Part shown: in pieces, positions 16,901-24,529 of the stretch | How positions within the stretch are numbered: the stretch's first letter is position 1 | Layout: each line of letters opens with the position of its first letter | Source of the DNA: JAUYIW01 sp043818555 | Lineage (GTDB): Bacteria > Patescibacteriota > Patescibacteriia > UBA9934 | Assembly (NCBI GenBank): GCA_043818555.1 | Contig: JBDRFP010000012.1 | Span: forward strand, 1 to 57,067 | Length of the DNA: 57,067 nucleotides | Direction: 5' to 3' | The notes under the pieces: generated by a model | What the model was told of the DNA's origin: nothing | What the model saw: only the letters and a program-made list of their open reading frames with translations | The model's database searches: none | Program-made: the position numbers and the translations under genes

Positions 16901-19900
16901 CTCGCTTACAAGAACGCTTACCGAATTTCCGGCCGAGAGAGTCATTGTAATGTCTGGCGTTGCAGTGCATTCAGGAACGATAACAGTTGGATTTGTTGGG
17001 ATTATAATTGGATTAGGAGGGTTTGGATCGTCTCCGCCAGTATTTACCGTTATGTTTACCGACGCGTCATCATTTCCTGTATTGCTATCAGGCGGGCTTA
17101 CGCTTGTAATCGACGCAGTGTTTGTGATGGTTGTTCCGGCGGTTCCGGCATTAACCGTGCCGATAAGTGTAAGCGTTGCCGATGCGCCGGCATTCAAAGC
17201 TCCAATATCCCAGACAGCTGTTCCGCTGTTGTAGGTGCCGGCCGTTGTAGAGTTGCTAACATAAGTAACGCCCGTAGGAAGGCGGTCGGAAATTTGTAAA
17301 ATCGTAGTTGCCGTGATGTCCAGGTTCGTTGCGGTAATTGTGTAGGTGACTGTTGCGCCTTCGTCCGGCGTGTTGTCGTCAACACTCTTCCCAAGCGCAA
17401 CATCGGTTGACGCCACGCTAACCGTAAGCGTATCGGCCGTTGCAGTATCGCCACCGCCGCCTTCGATTGGGGCGCCAATTGTAACCGTATTTGGAATTGT
17501 GTCGCCGTTTACTGCGCTTGATGCGACATCTCCGGTGTATTCAATAACGCACGCTATGCCAACCGCCACTGTAATATCGCTAATATCCAAAACCGTCCCT
17601 GTTGAGTTATTGGTTATGGCTCCGCAATTTGTATTGCTTACCACAATCAGCGTATCCAACTGAGGATCCATCGCTTCATAAGCCGTAATGCCGGATCCGG
17701 ATGCTGTGCCGGAATTGGAAATTGTGAGAGTGTAGGTGACCGTTTGATTCCGCGCTACAACATTGTCAAGGTCATCGTCAACCTGAGTGGCGGAAATGCT
17801 TGGCGAAACCGCAAAGCTTACTGTGAGCGTATCGGCCGTTGCCGCAGTGCCAACACCTCCCTCGGTCGCCGCCCCAACAGTTGTAGTGGCCGGGATTGTG
17901 GCTCCGTTACTCGCGCCCGGCTTTACCTGAACGGTGTATACAACCACGCAGTCGGCTCCAAGCGCTACATCGACATTGCTAATATTTAGCGCCGTCCCGG
18001 TTGAATTATTAGTAATGGTCCCGCAATTGGTATTGCTCACAATGGCAAGGTTCTCAACATCGGTGTCAAGAGTTTCGCTAAGGGTTACCCCGGTCGCAGG
18101 GCCGTCGCCTGAGTTTGAAACTGTAAGAGTGTAAGTTACAACCTGAGAAAGACCAACGGTGTTGTCCGTATCGTTTTCGGCTAATGTTGCGGCTAGAACC
18201 GGGGTAATGTCAACCGTGAGCGTGGTTGCGCTTGGCGTAGCGCCAGAACCACCCTCGGCCGGAACGCCAATAGTGGCACTTTGAGGAATAGTCTCCCCTT
18301 CCGTGTTCGGTGTTACAACATCTACTTCGTATGTGATTGTGCAGGTGTTGGCAGCATTAATATCCAAACCATCAACATTAATTACCGAGGATGTCGAATT
18401 ATTCGTGTACGTTCCGCAACCTGAAAATGTAACATTGGCAATATTTTCCAAGTTTGAATTTGGAGTAATGTCTAGCGTTACTTCTGTGGCGTTGATTGTG
18501 CCTGAGTTAATGATTGACGCCGTGTAAGTAACCGTCTGCCCCGGCGTTACCAAATTGTCAGCATCGTCTTCGGTAAGGGTTGATGTAGATAGGTTTGGCG
18601 CGTTAATAATAACCACGTCGGTTTCGTCGTCATTTCCGGTGTCGCCGTCATTACAATTTGTAATTCCTGCTGTAGTACAGTCTGATCCGTCGTCTACCGT
18701 TGTGTCGTCTGAGTACAAGTCTCCGGTAATTTCAGCAACTGAAGAAACCGCTTGGTTTGAATATGTTCCAGGTGACGCAAAACTAACCCTGTAACGAATT
18801 GTAATTTCGTCGTAGAGAGGTGACGGCGAGCTTAATGAAAACAGCCAATCGTTTGAGAAGGTAATGGTTCCTGTGGCAGTAATTCCATAATCTGCCGCAC
18901 AGCTGGTACAACCTGCAGTTTCTGCGTCCTGAGCGTTGGTGAGCGCATAAGTTGCAATGTCGCCTGTATCAGTAGAAGTGTAGGTGACCTGAATCCCGGT
19001 GCCCGCTCCGTATGAATCGGTCTGGAAAGTGGCTCCAACTGGTAAATCGTCGGCTACAACTAGGCTAGTTACGTTTCCAGCAAGGCTGTTTACTTTTACA
19101 ACATACTCGATAACTTCTCCGGGTGATATTGATCCGCCGTCTAAGTCATTCACGGTCTTGCCCATTGTGTATTCCGGTTCCGAGAATGTAATAGGGTCTG
19201 AGAATACACCGGCGCCTAAAATGTAGTCTTTTTGGTCAGGGTCGCTTGCGGTGGCTGATGTTGAATAGTTTGCGGTAATCATTGCATCGCCTTGGCATAA
19301 AATCTGATTACCAAGCGTATCCTTAAAATCCGTCATCGGGATCTGAAAGTCAATAAAGTATTCAGTAGCGTCCCCAACCACGCCGTTGTCCGGAGTTACG
19401 CCACTTCTTGCCAGTAATTGCGTGATTGGATCAGCGTGAGACGCCACAATAGGTTCACCGGTTGGGTCGCCATCACCCGATGTTTCGTAAATAACATCCA
19501 ATGTCTCTGCAGCCAAGTCGCCATTGCCGTTTAGACGAATGTAAAAGTCTTCGATTCCGTCGCCATTGCCGTCTAAACGAACAAACCAAATGTCGTTTGT
19601 AAATCCTTTCTTCACAAGACCAACTGGATTGCCTGCTATTCTGGTTCTATATTGCACGTAGTCGTCGGAAATATTGGCACACCCAACTGAGTCGTCGTTT
19701 GGATCGGTATAGTAAAAACCGTTTGAAAAGGTGTTGCGGATTGTAGAGCCGGGCTGTCCGTCATTTCCAGGGTTGTACGACGGAGTTGATTTACATACGG
19801 CCTGAGAAGCAATGTCGTTCGCGCCTGCCGGGTTTGCGCCTATAGTAGGGTCAACACAGCCGGCGATTGCCGACTCATCAACCGCCGCTTCCCCTCCGGA

Positions 19901-20071
19901 AGTAATAACATACCATTCATTGTCTGTTGGCCAGGCGGCTCCTGCGGCAAGAAGGCCATTTGGATTGCCCTGAGAGAATAACAAAAAGGAGACAGCAGTT
20001 GCACTCCCAAGCAAAACTGCGCCTATGGCTGATCTAAAAAATTTAGATTTTAGCCAATCCTTTTTAATCAC
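13931..20071 (-). CDS. Giant DUF11/DUF4114-type surface protein with C-terminal SH3 domain
   Basis: A 2046-residue protein starting at GTG 20071, with TATAAT at 20101-20096. Domains, with approximate residues: signal segment 10-40; a domain carrying secretion/DNA-calendar-like acidic loops to ~290; DUF11-type repeats near 302, 489, 622, 754 and 890, each with TVTYTxxxxNSG-like motifs; a Pro/Glu linker; two DUF4114-like modules near 1137 and 1277, each with EDKGxDFDYNDV; a mixed region with a helical stretch; two membrane spans at ~1817-1840 and ~1880-1904; an acidic linker; and an SH3b-like domain from ~1974. Most of the chain should sit outside the cell, with ~40 residues between the two spans inside. 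The function is unknown; adhesion to a host or to the envelope is an inference. Confidence 0.85.
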   Translation of the reverse strand: MIKKDWLKSKFFRSAIGAVLLGSATAVSFLLFSQGNPNGLLAAGAAWPTDNEWYVITSGGEAAVDESAIAGCVDPTIGANPAGANDIASQAVCKSTPSYNPGNDGQPGSTIRNTFSNGFYYTDPNDDSVGCANISDDYVQYRTRIAGNPVGLVKKGFTNDIWFVRLDGNGDGIEDFYIRLNGNGDLAAETLDVIYETSGDGDPTGEPIVASHADPITQLLARSGVTPDNGVVGDATEYFIDFQIPMTDFKDTLGNQILCQGDAMITANYSTSATASDPDQKDYILGAGVFSDPITFSEPEYTMGKTVNDLDGGSISPGEVIEYVVKVNSLAGNVTSLVVADDLPVGATFQTDSYGAGTGIQVTYTSTDTGDIATYALTNAQDAETAGCTSCAADYGITATGTITFSNDWLFSLSSPSPLYDEITIRYRVSFASPGTYSNQAVSSVAEITGDLYSDDTTVDDGSDCTTAGITNCNDGDTGNDDETDVVIINAPNLSTSTLTEDDADNLVTPGQTVTYTASIINSGTINATEVTLDITPNSNLENIANVTFSGCGTYTNNSTSSVINVDGLDINAANTCTITYEVDVVTPNTEGETIPQSATIGVPAEGGSGATPSATTLTVDITPVLAATLAENDTDNTVGLSQVVTYTLTVSNSGDGPATGVTLSETLDTDVENLAIVSNTNCGTITNNSTGTALNISNVDVALGADCVVVYTVQVKPGASNGATIPATTTVGAATEGGVGTAATADTLTVSFAVSPSISATQVDDDLDNVVARNQTVTYTLTISNSGTASGSGITAYEAMDPQLDTLIVVSNTNCGAITNNSTGTVLDISDITVAVGIACVIEYTGDVASSAVNGDTIPNTVTIGAPIEGGGGDTATADTLTVSVASTDVALGKSVDDNTPDEGATVTYTITATNLDITATTILQISDRLPTGVTYVSNSTTAGTYNSGTAVWDIGALNAGASATLTLIGTVNAGTAGTTITNTASITSVSPPDSNTGNDDASVNITVNTGGDDPNPPNPIIIPTNPTVIVPECTATPDITMTLSAGNSVSVLVSEGDSLFTTNNWEAFSGTAQKGWTLASGDGWKTIFAKFRSSTGNMSSTVFDQVYLDEANQCEDPEDIEDPEEPEIIEEPPECRVQCGNIDFDLYIINPDGTERHMNSIWTKSNAIGYQKTRVGFEDKGLDFDYNDVIIDINQYDCKSVVFEIVGGDASWHHQIRVKSFYEGVEVSDVEIWHDSQIGFGRSITLDSVAASNFCPADTTPVSEPLAKTGTCKVACSLMLYDIFIVNPDGNERHTNTNFTTTEQLSSTKTRINFEDKGDDFDYNDVVLDVTQLDCENFIISYVGGDALWSHEVWARFYYLDQSRDALLWADSQTARGDLKYSIVDALDHLCVDSEARVVANTLEELEDGEKLISEVEDVESATEEEIGPFLTVEGMVDEYFGSATSFTTNLSSPVSDAYVGGEITFISGPLAGQARIIITYDGNTHRITVGDAFTAAPRFGDKFTIVLQDLIVVVPTLAEEDVVPQIGEELAAELYLELLDSGHSLDAAAALVANLNNATEEDRAELKAIFEAESVRLKGLLAQLGVSELNIFTFEDLFNIDAVDFTSQFSVRRKLADFRALASLIRRLIENKASRPVVESYMKFGSVSLDFLVANPLDSEHTVRFQAFLPDEVTPESVLMNDGLQLAYSSSAGRYYAFGDIQIGAGELFVRNLEVEDIWRFSLEDLNDLKLRAAQMVALLKNTDFESQGVLLAGDVSLTVDLVLAEQEKGYTTPQHHILSYRRNLERLDSARQKFVSLESLILTSATQLIQDNAIRILRLLAGVVGIALLLGLVLSFLWFRQGALEKKMKKAAGKKGAFQMAETEFQVWLKNQIRTRKISIIIIGTAVLVVVVVLVVMVRLSYKQLDVILEEFSAERILEESVLETSVQVAPEAEGTAGVVDEAVGETADETVVEAPVEPAEPSVTRIDSGVSIAEGILQIRDLPAGYAYAFSEPSEDAEIVASLNVGEAFGYYEVSDGWHKIKISADEFGWLREADVEILGG

Positions 20072-20129
20072 AAATTAAATAAGTTTTCTGCAATAATTAT
20101 ACCACGAATTTTGGCAGATTAATTAACAA

Positions 20130-20438
20130 TCAGACTGTTATTGTAATAGTTATCAACAGCACTATTAATGCCATGTAGAACAAGGTGTAGCCAAATGTTT
20201 GCAAAGCTTCTTTGATCTTTTTATTGTGCGCCAAATAAACCGGATAGCCAAACACAAGCGCGCCTGTGATTGCCGCTGAGAATACGAGCAGCATAAGTAT
20301 GATTACTCCCATGATCATTTCTGATGGATCAATTACGGAATTGCCGAGCATCATCATGATCGCGCTAATAGTTGTCACATAGGCTGCAACGCCTATGGCC
20401 TGCAGTAAGCCGGCCAATGCTGGTTTTTTGATTTTCAT
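20130..20438 (-). CDS. Small three-span membrane protein
   Basis: The 102-residue product has three hydrophobic segments (about 10-34, 42-66 and 82-101) separated by short polar loops, the second loop containing YLAHNKKIKEAL. No catalytic motif is visible. It lies just upstream of the giant surface protein on the same strand (about 60 bp away) and could be cotranscribed, but the surface gene has its own TATAAT. The family is not recognised. Confidence 0.7.
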   Translation of the reverse strand: MKIKKPALAGLLQAIGVAAYVTTISAIMMMLGNSVIDPSEMIMGVIILMLLVFSAAITGALVFGYPVYLAHNKKIKEALQTFGYTLFYMALIVLLITITITV

Positions 20439-20654
20439 AAAGTTTTGATTACGAGATAATTATCTCACTATTCTCCATCTCGACCGACCGAAGGGAGCGG
20501 AGAGATCTCTCGGCTCGCTTTCAGCCTGCTCGCTCGAGATAGCGCAGGAAGAGGAAGCGAGGTTGATTATCAGAACACGAGAGTTCACAGTTGCCAGTTC
20601 ATGGGCTACTGGGATGCTGCCTACTGACTACCTGCGTTTTCAGTATAACATAAA

Positions 20655-20677
20655 GCCCGCGATTATTAGTCGCGGGC
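20655..20677 (-). terminator. Putative terminator of the MazEF operon
   Basis: An 8-bp stem GCCCGCGA/TCGCGGGC followed on the minus strand by TTTATGTT, so the T-tract is weak. Confidence 0.55.
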
Positions 20678-20683
20678 GCTTGT

Positions 20684-21022
20684 TCAAAACTGGTCTTTAA
20701 AGATTCGAATCACATGTTCAATTTTCTCAGGCCGAAGCGCAGAGACATTTTTCACAACCAACGACCTGTGAAGCGTCGCCACCTTATCACACCGCACATA
20801 CGATGTTCCAGGCAGGCGTCCGCGCTGTAGGTCACCCTCAGTAAATCGGAAATGACGCTCGTGGCCTCTACTGGTGATGGCGGCTGCAATTACATCGTCG
20901 TCGATGTTTGATTTTGACAAAACCAGCGCTGGTCTTGATTTAGTTGAACTTAGATCGGTGAATGGAAATCGTACCAGCACAATATCGCCCTGCCGGTAGC
21001 GCACGCCCTCAATTCTGCTCAT
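20684..21022 (-). CDS. mazF: MazF/PemK-type mRNA interferase toxin
   Basis: The 112-residue product shows the family's RQGDIVLVRFPFTD start, the SRPALVLS strand and a C-terminal LRPEKIEHVI helix. MazF-fold toxins cleave mRNA at short sequence motifs. I chose ATG 21022, which overlaps the upstream antitoxin gene by 14 bp; a longer frame upstream is just the antitoxin region read in another frame. The overlap is typical of translational coupling in toxin-antitoxin operons. The cleavage site is not predictable from sequence. Confidence 0.88.
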   Translation of the reverse strand: MSRIEGVRYRQGDIVLVRFPFTDLSSTKSRPALVLSKSNIDDDVIAAAITSRGHERHFRFTEGDLQRGRLPGTSYVRCDKVATLHRSLVVKNVSALRPEKIEHVIRIFKDQF

Positions 21023-21248
21023 AGAATTCCTGATATACGTCGTCTTCTTCATTATCCCAAAACTCAAATGACTTTTCAGACGCGCTAGCAAAATTCTTTA
21101 ATTCATTGTCATCAACAACCACTTTTACCGGCCGCAATGTGATTACTCGCTCCCGAATTTCAAATGATAGCATATCGCCCTTTATTGCATCTCGAGCTGA
21201 TTTTGGAATGGTAATCTGCCCTTTTGGTGATATTTTGACAGTTTGCAT
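21009..21248 (-). CDS. mazE: AbrB/MazE-type antitoxin
   Basis: A 79-residue protein with an N-terminal swapped-hairpin DNA-binding domain (VKISPKGQITIPKSARDAIKGD) followed by an acidic, probably disordered tail that would occupy the toxin's active site. It precedes and overlaps the toxin gene. A 15-bp perfect palindrome abuts its start codon and is the likely operator for autoregulation. Confidence 0.88.
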   Translation of the reverse strand: MQTVKISPKGQITIPKSARDAIKGDMLSFEIRERVITLRPVKVVVDDNELKNFASASEKSFEFWDNEEDDVYQEFYEQN

Positions 21249-21249
21249 A

Positions 21250-21264
21250 GTAAAATTATTTTAC
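21250..21264. promoter_or_regulatory. Palindromic operator of the MazEF operon
   Basis: The perfect palindrome GTAAAATTATTTTAC lies one base upstream of the antitoxin ATG. A TATAAT-like box lies about 15 nt further upstream. Confidence 0.6.
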
Positions 21265-21305
21265 ATTCTAATTATACACTATTTGGAAATTATGGGCCAA
21301 ATTGA

Positions 21306-21331
21306 AAACCCGCGATTTACACCGCGGGTGA
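21306..21331 (-). terminator. Terminator of 138-residue protein gene
   Basis: The ACCCGCGG/CGCGGGT stem is followed on the minus strand by TTTTC. Confidence 0.7.
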
Positions 21332-21342
21332 GTCGGTCGGCG

Positions 21343-21759
21343 CTAGGCCGCATTGATCGCTATGGTATCCGGCGCCTCCATGAAGAAGACCTCCATCTTA
21401 CTGACATTGTGGGAGCCACTTGTAGCAGGCACCTTGACCATAACGAATCGGAATGTGCTTTCAGACCAGTCGTTGTCGCCTCGGCCTCCCCAGCCGAGCG
21501 CGGAATACAATGTCCAGCCCACGCCCAGCGTGTACGAATCAAGCGACGGCTCGCGCTGACACCTCACAACCCGGCCATCTCGCAGATGCAGGTCGTAATC
21601 GATCCCCACAGGCGGTTCATCGTGTTCGTGCCGCTGGGTTACCAGCATGCTGGCAAACGCCTGTGGCTGAGCGGAAAAGTTGGCTTCCTGCCTCCCAAGC
21701 TGCCTGCGCTCAGGGTGAGTAAAAATCGTGCCAGTAAAAGGAACTCGCTGTTTTGACAT
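21343..21759 (-). CDS. Cytosolic protein of unknown function (138 residues)
   Basis: The start at ATG 21759 is set by GGAGGG four bases upstream. No signal or membrane span is seen. The sequence has many Gly/Trp/Ser residues in the middle (GVGWTLYSALGWGGRGDNDWSE) and looks like a beta-rich fold. TTGCTT-N17-TAAAAT is a plausible promoter overlapping the preceding terminator. It has the layout of the autonomous cassette genes. No family is recognised. Confidence 0.65.
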   Translation of the reverse strand: MSKQRVPFTGTIFTHPERRQLGRQEANFSAQPQAFASMLVTQRHEHDEPPVGIDYDLHLRDGRVVRCQREPSLDSYTLGVGWTLYSALGWGGRGDNDWSESTFRFVMVKVPATSGSHNVSKMEVFFMEAPDTIAINAA

Positions 21760-21806
21760 TTGACCCTCCAAAGATTGTCGCCACTATTTTACTCAGCTCA
21801 AACCAA

Positions 21807-21832
21807 AAAAGCAAGCATTAGCCTGCTTTTTT
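21807..21832 (-). terminator. Terminator of bacteriohemerythrin gene
   Basis: A 12-bp stem AAAAAAGCAGGC/GCTTGCTTTTTT with a TAAT loop. Confidence 0.85.
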
Positions 21833-21849
21833 CCGAAACATCATCTTGA

Positions 21850-22266
21850 TTATTCCACCCCGCACTTCTTAAAATTCTCAATGTACTTTCGGTCCTCATT
21901 TAAAATGTGGCCCGCAAACCAATCCCAGGCAAAATTTACGACCTTTCCCGCCAGTTCCTCAAGCCCATCATCAGATCCCCGAAGATCATCGATCAACTGT
22001 CGCATCCTCTCCTTGTAGTTGTGATGCAGTTCAATATGATGTTCAGCTCCCGGATACTCACACTTCTTGAAATAATTTTCCTCAGTCTCAAAGTGATACA
22101 GCGCATAATTTGATAACGCCGTAAGTTTTTCCAGCAACCCATCCATGGTCAGGTTACCCTCCCCGACGAATTCATTTACCTCATCAGCCATCTTAAAAAA
22201 ATTCTGATGCTGTTCGTCGATCTCCTCAAAGCCGAGAAGGTATTCGTCTTTCCATTCGAACTTCAT
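21850..22266 (-). CDS. Bacteriohemerythrin
   Basis: A 138-residue four-helix protein with a non-heme di-iron O2-binding site. The ligands are visible as H20 in DEQHQNFF, H58 and E62 in YHFETEE, H77 and H81 in HHIELHH, and H plus D in the C-terminal HILNEDRKY. No sensor domain is fused, so it acts as a free cytosolic O2 binder. It is the last gene of the sensory locus, 51 bp behind a PAS kinase, which suggests oxygen sensing or delivery for that pathway, an inference from position. Confidence 0.93.
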   Translation of the reverse strand: MKFEWKDEYLLGFEEIDEQHQNFFKMADEVNEFVGEGNLTMDGLLEKLTALSNYALYHFETEENYFKKCEYPGAEHHIELHHNYKERMRQLIDDLRGSDDGLEELAGKVVNFAWDWFAGHILNEDRKYIENFKKCGVE

Positions 22267-22317
22267 ATTTCTTTGATTAATTATTTATAATAATTTTCCG
22301 GCTCAAGTTTACCACAA

Positions 22318-24492
22318 TCAAGCGGAGGCCGGCAACTCGAACCAGAAGGTCGATCCTTTGCCTTCTTCGCTCTTAAAGCCAATGGTGCCACCATGCTGTT
22401 CTACATAGTACTTGGCGATCGCGAGTCCCAATCCGGAAGCATCGGCCTGCATAGTAGCCGCATTGCTCGCGCGGTAGAATCGTGTGAAAATCCTGCCCTG
22501 CTCGGCCTTAGGAATACCGATTCCGTTGTCGGTAACTTCGAACCGAACCCTACCATCCACCTGAGTTAACTTCACCGTTACCTTTCCCTTGTTTCGCGTG
22601 TAAGTAATGGCATTGCTAAGCATGGCGCTGATCACATCACGAATCTTTTCAGCATCAACCTCAACAGACGGCAACGGAGTCTGGACAGGCACGACCTCAA
22701 GCGCCACCTCTTTAGCTGCAGCATCCTTCTTACTTTCTGCAATGACCGAATTAAACAAGCTCTCAATGGAAGTCGCCGCCTTATCGAGTACAACTCGACC
22801 TTCTTCGATGTCGATGGCAGTAAGCATGTCGTGAATTCGACTAATAACATCGGTTTCAGCTTCGTGTGTAAGACGCACAATATCTTTTTGCGAATCTGTT
22901 AGCTTTCCAACCTCGTCATTAAGCAACGATTCTAGATTCCACCGAATAGCATTAAGTGGCGTGCGAAGCTGATGCGACACAATGCGGATAAATTTGTTCT
23001 TCAGCTCAGCAAGCTCCTTATTTTTCTGCTCCAACTTTATGGCTTCGGAAATATCGCGCGACACAGCCAAAATATTTACCACCCTGCCTTTCGCGTCTTT
23101 AATTGGTGAAAATGTCATATTGCACCACTCTCTGTTTGATCCACCGCGAACCTTGTCTCTCCCCAAGTGCTTTACATCAACCGATGAAATTGTGCCATCA
23201 GCCGCTTGTTTTAATGCCTGTTTAATCAATGTGACATACCGCTTCTCGATCGTAGCCAAATAATCCCAGCCTTCTATTTCTTTAGTCGATTTAAACCCAT
23301 GCTCCTCAAGGCCGCCTTTATTGATCTGGAGCAGTTTTCCATCCTTGTCCAACATTTTAATGCAATCTGGGGACGATTCAATTAAACTACGATACTGTGC
23401 TTCACTCTTTTTTTGTTTATCCTCAGCTTCCCTGCGCTGGGTAATGTCCTGGATTGTCCCAACTACCCGAGTCCTCTTCTTTTGGCTACCAAGCACGGCT
23501 TCGCCACGCTGAGCGACATAGCGAATTTTTTTATCCGGTAGAACAACCCGACTCTCAATGTCGTATGCAACTCCTTTCCCCAGAGCGTCTTTAATTGACT
23601 TTTCCACCAAAGCCCGGTCGTCGGGATGGAAAAAGTCTAAAAATTGTTTGTAGGTTAATTTTAACTTCTCGCTCTCCAGACCGAAAATCCTATACGATTC
23701 ATCCGACAAGGATAATTCACCCGAATCGGTATGCAAATCCCAGTTGCCAGTGTGGGAAACCTGCTGAGCTATGGCAAGCGACCGTTCGCTCTGAACTCGT
23801 TTTTCCTCAGCAACCTTGCGCCAGGTGATGTCCTCTACTGTCAGCAATAATCCCTTAACGGTTTTGCCGTTCTCGCTAAAAATCGGCGACCCTAAATAAT
23901 TCCGCCAGACTGCCCTGCCGTCGCCCAAGTCATAAGACACTTCAGCCCCAAAAGCCTCACCAGCCAGACCTCTGCGCAAATACTTGTCCAAGCCGGCTTG
24001 TTTATACGCTCGCAGATCGAATATGTTCAGCCCAATCATCTGCTTTGCGCTTTCTAAGCCGGCAAGCTTGACCATCTTTGAATTAAAAGTTCCAATCGTG
24101 CCGTCTTTCTGAATTATGATCATGCCTATCGGAGACTGTGAAATAATAGTGCCTGTATCCTGAACCATTGAATACAGGACTCTGCTTACAATATAAAGAA
24201 AAAACGCGCCAAATAAAAATATTGCGCCTACAGTAGTATTTGACAAATGGCTAGCATGAAAATATTCAGGTCTTAAAATTATCTCGATCGCAACCACAGT
24301 GTAGGATGCCATTAAAAACGGGATGATCAACATCAGCGACTTCCAGTACCACTTTGCCAGTCGCCCGATTAACAGCTTCGAAACTTTGTTAAGATTCTGT
24401 AAGGTTAACCAAAAAATAACCAATTCAAGCATTATAAAAACTGGGGCGAACTGCAATAGAACAGTAAATATTTCGTTAATAAACCAATCCAT
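22318..24492 (-). CDS. Membrane-anchored multi-PAS sensor histidine kinase
   Basis: The 724 residues contain three N-terminal membrane spans (about 8-30, 50-70, 88-110), then three PAS/PAC domains (~115-485, including DGTIGTFNSKMVKLAGL and DGKLLQINKGG), a HisKA dimerisation helix with FIRIVSHQLRTPLN (phospho-His near 505), and a HATPase domain with DNGIGIPKAEQGRIF and GLGLAIAKYYVE. It should autophosphorylate and pass phosphate to a receiver, probably the one encoded upstream. The last ~30 codons are nearly identical in DNA to those of the neighbouring kinase. Confidence 0.93.
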   Translation of the reverse strand: MDWFINEIFTVLLQFAPVFIMLELVIFWLTLQNLNKVSKLLIGRLAKWYWKSLMLIIPFLMASYTVVAIEIILRPEYFHASHLSNTTVGAIFLFGAFFLYIVSRVLYSMVQDTGTIISQSPIGMIIIQKDGTIGTFNSKMVKLAGLESAKQMIGLNIFDLRAYKQAGLDKYLRRGLAGEAFGAEVSYDLGDGRAVWRNYLGSPIFSENGKTVKGLLLTVEDITWRKVAEEKRVQSERSLAIAQQVSHTGNWDLHTDSGELSLSDESYRIFGLESEKLKLTYKQFLDFFHPDDRALVEKSIKDALGKGVAYDIESRVVLPDKKIRYVAQRGEAVLGSQKKRTRVVGTIQDITQRREAEDKQKKSEAQYRSLIESSPDCIKMLDKDGKLLQINKGGLEEHGFKSTKEIEGWDYLATIEKRYVTLIKQALKQAADGTISSVDVKHLGRDKVRGGSNREWCNMTFSPIKDAKGRVVNILAVSRDISEAIKLEQKNKELAELKNKFIRIVSHQLRTPLNAIRWNLESLLNDEVGKLTDSQKDIVRLTHEAETDVISRIHDMLTAIDIEEGRVVLDKAATSIESLFNSVIAESKKDAAAKEVALEVVPVQTPLPSVEVDAEKIRDVISAMLSNAITYTRNKGKVTVKLTQVDGRVRFEVTDNGIGIPKAEQGRIFTRFYRASNAATMQADASGLGLAIAKYYVEQHGGTIGFKSEEGKGSTFWFELPASA

Positions 24493-24529
24493 AAATTAAT
24501 TCAACATAAAACTTCTACGATTGATTATA

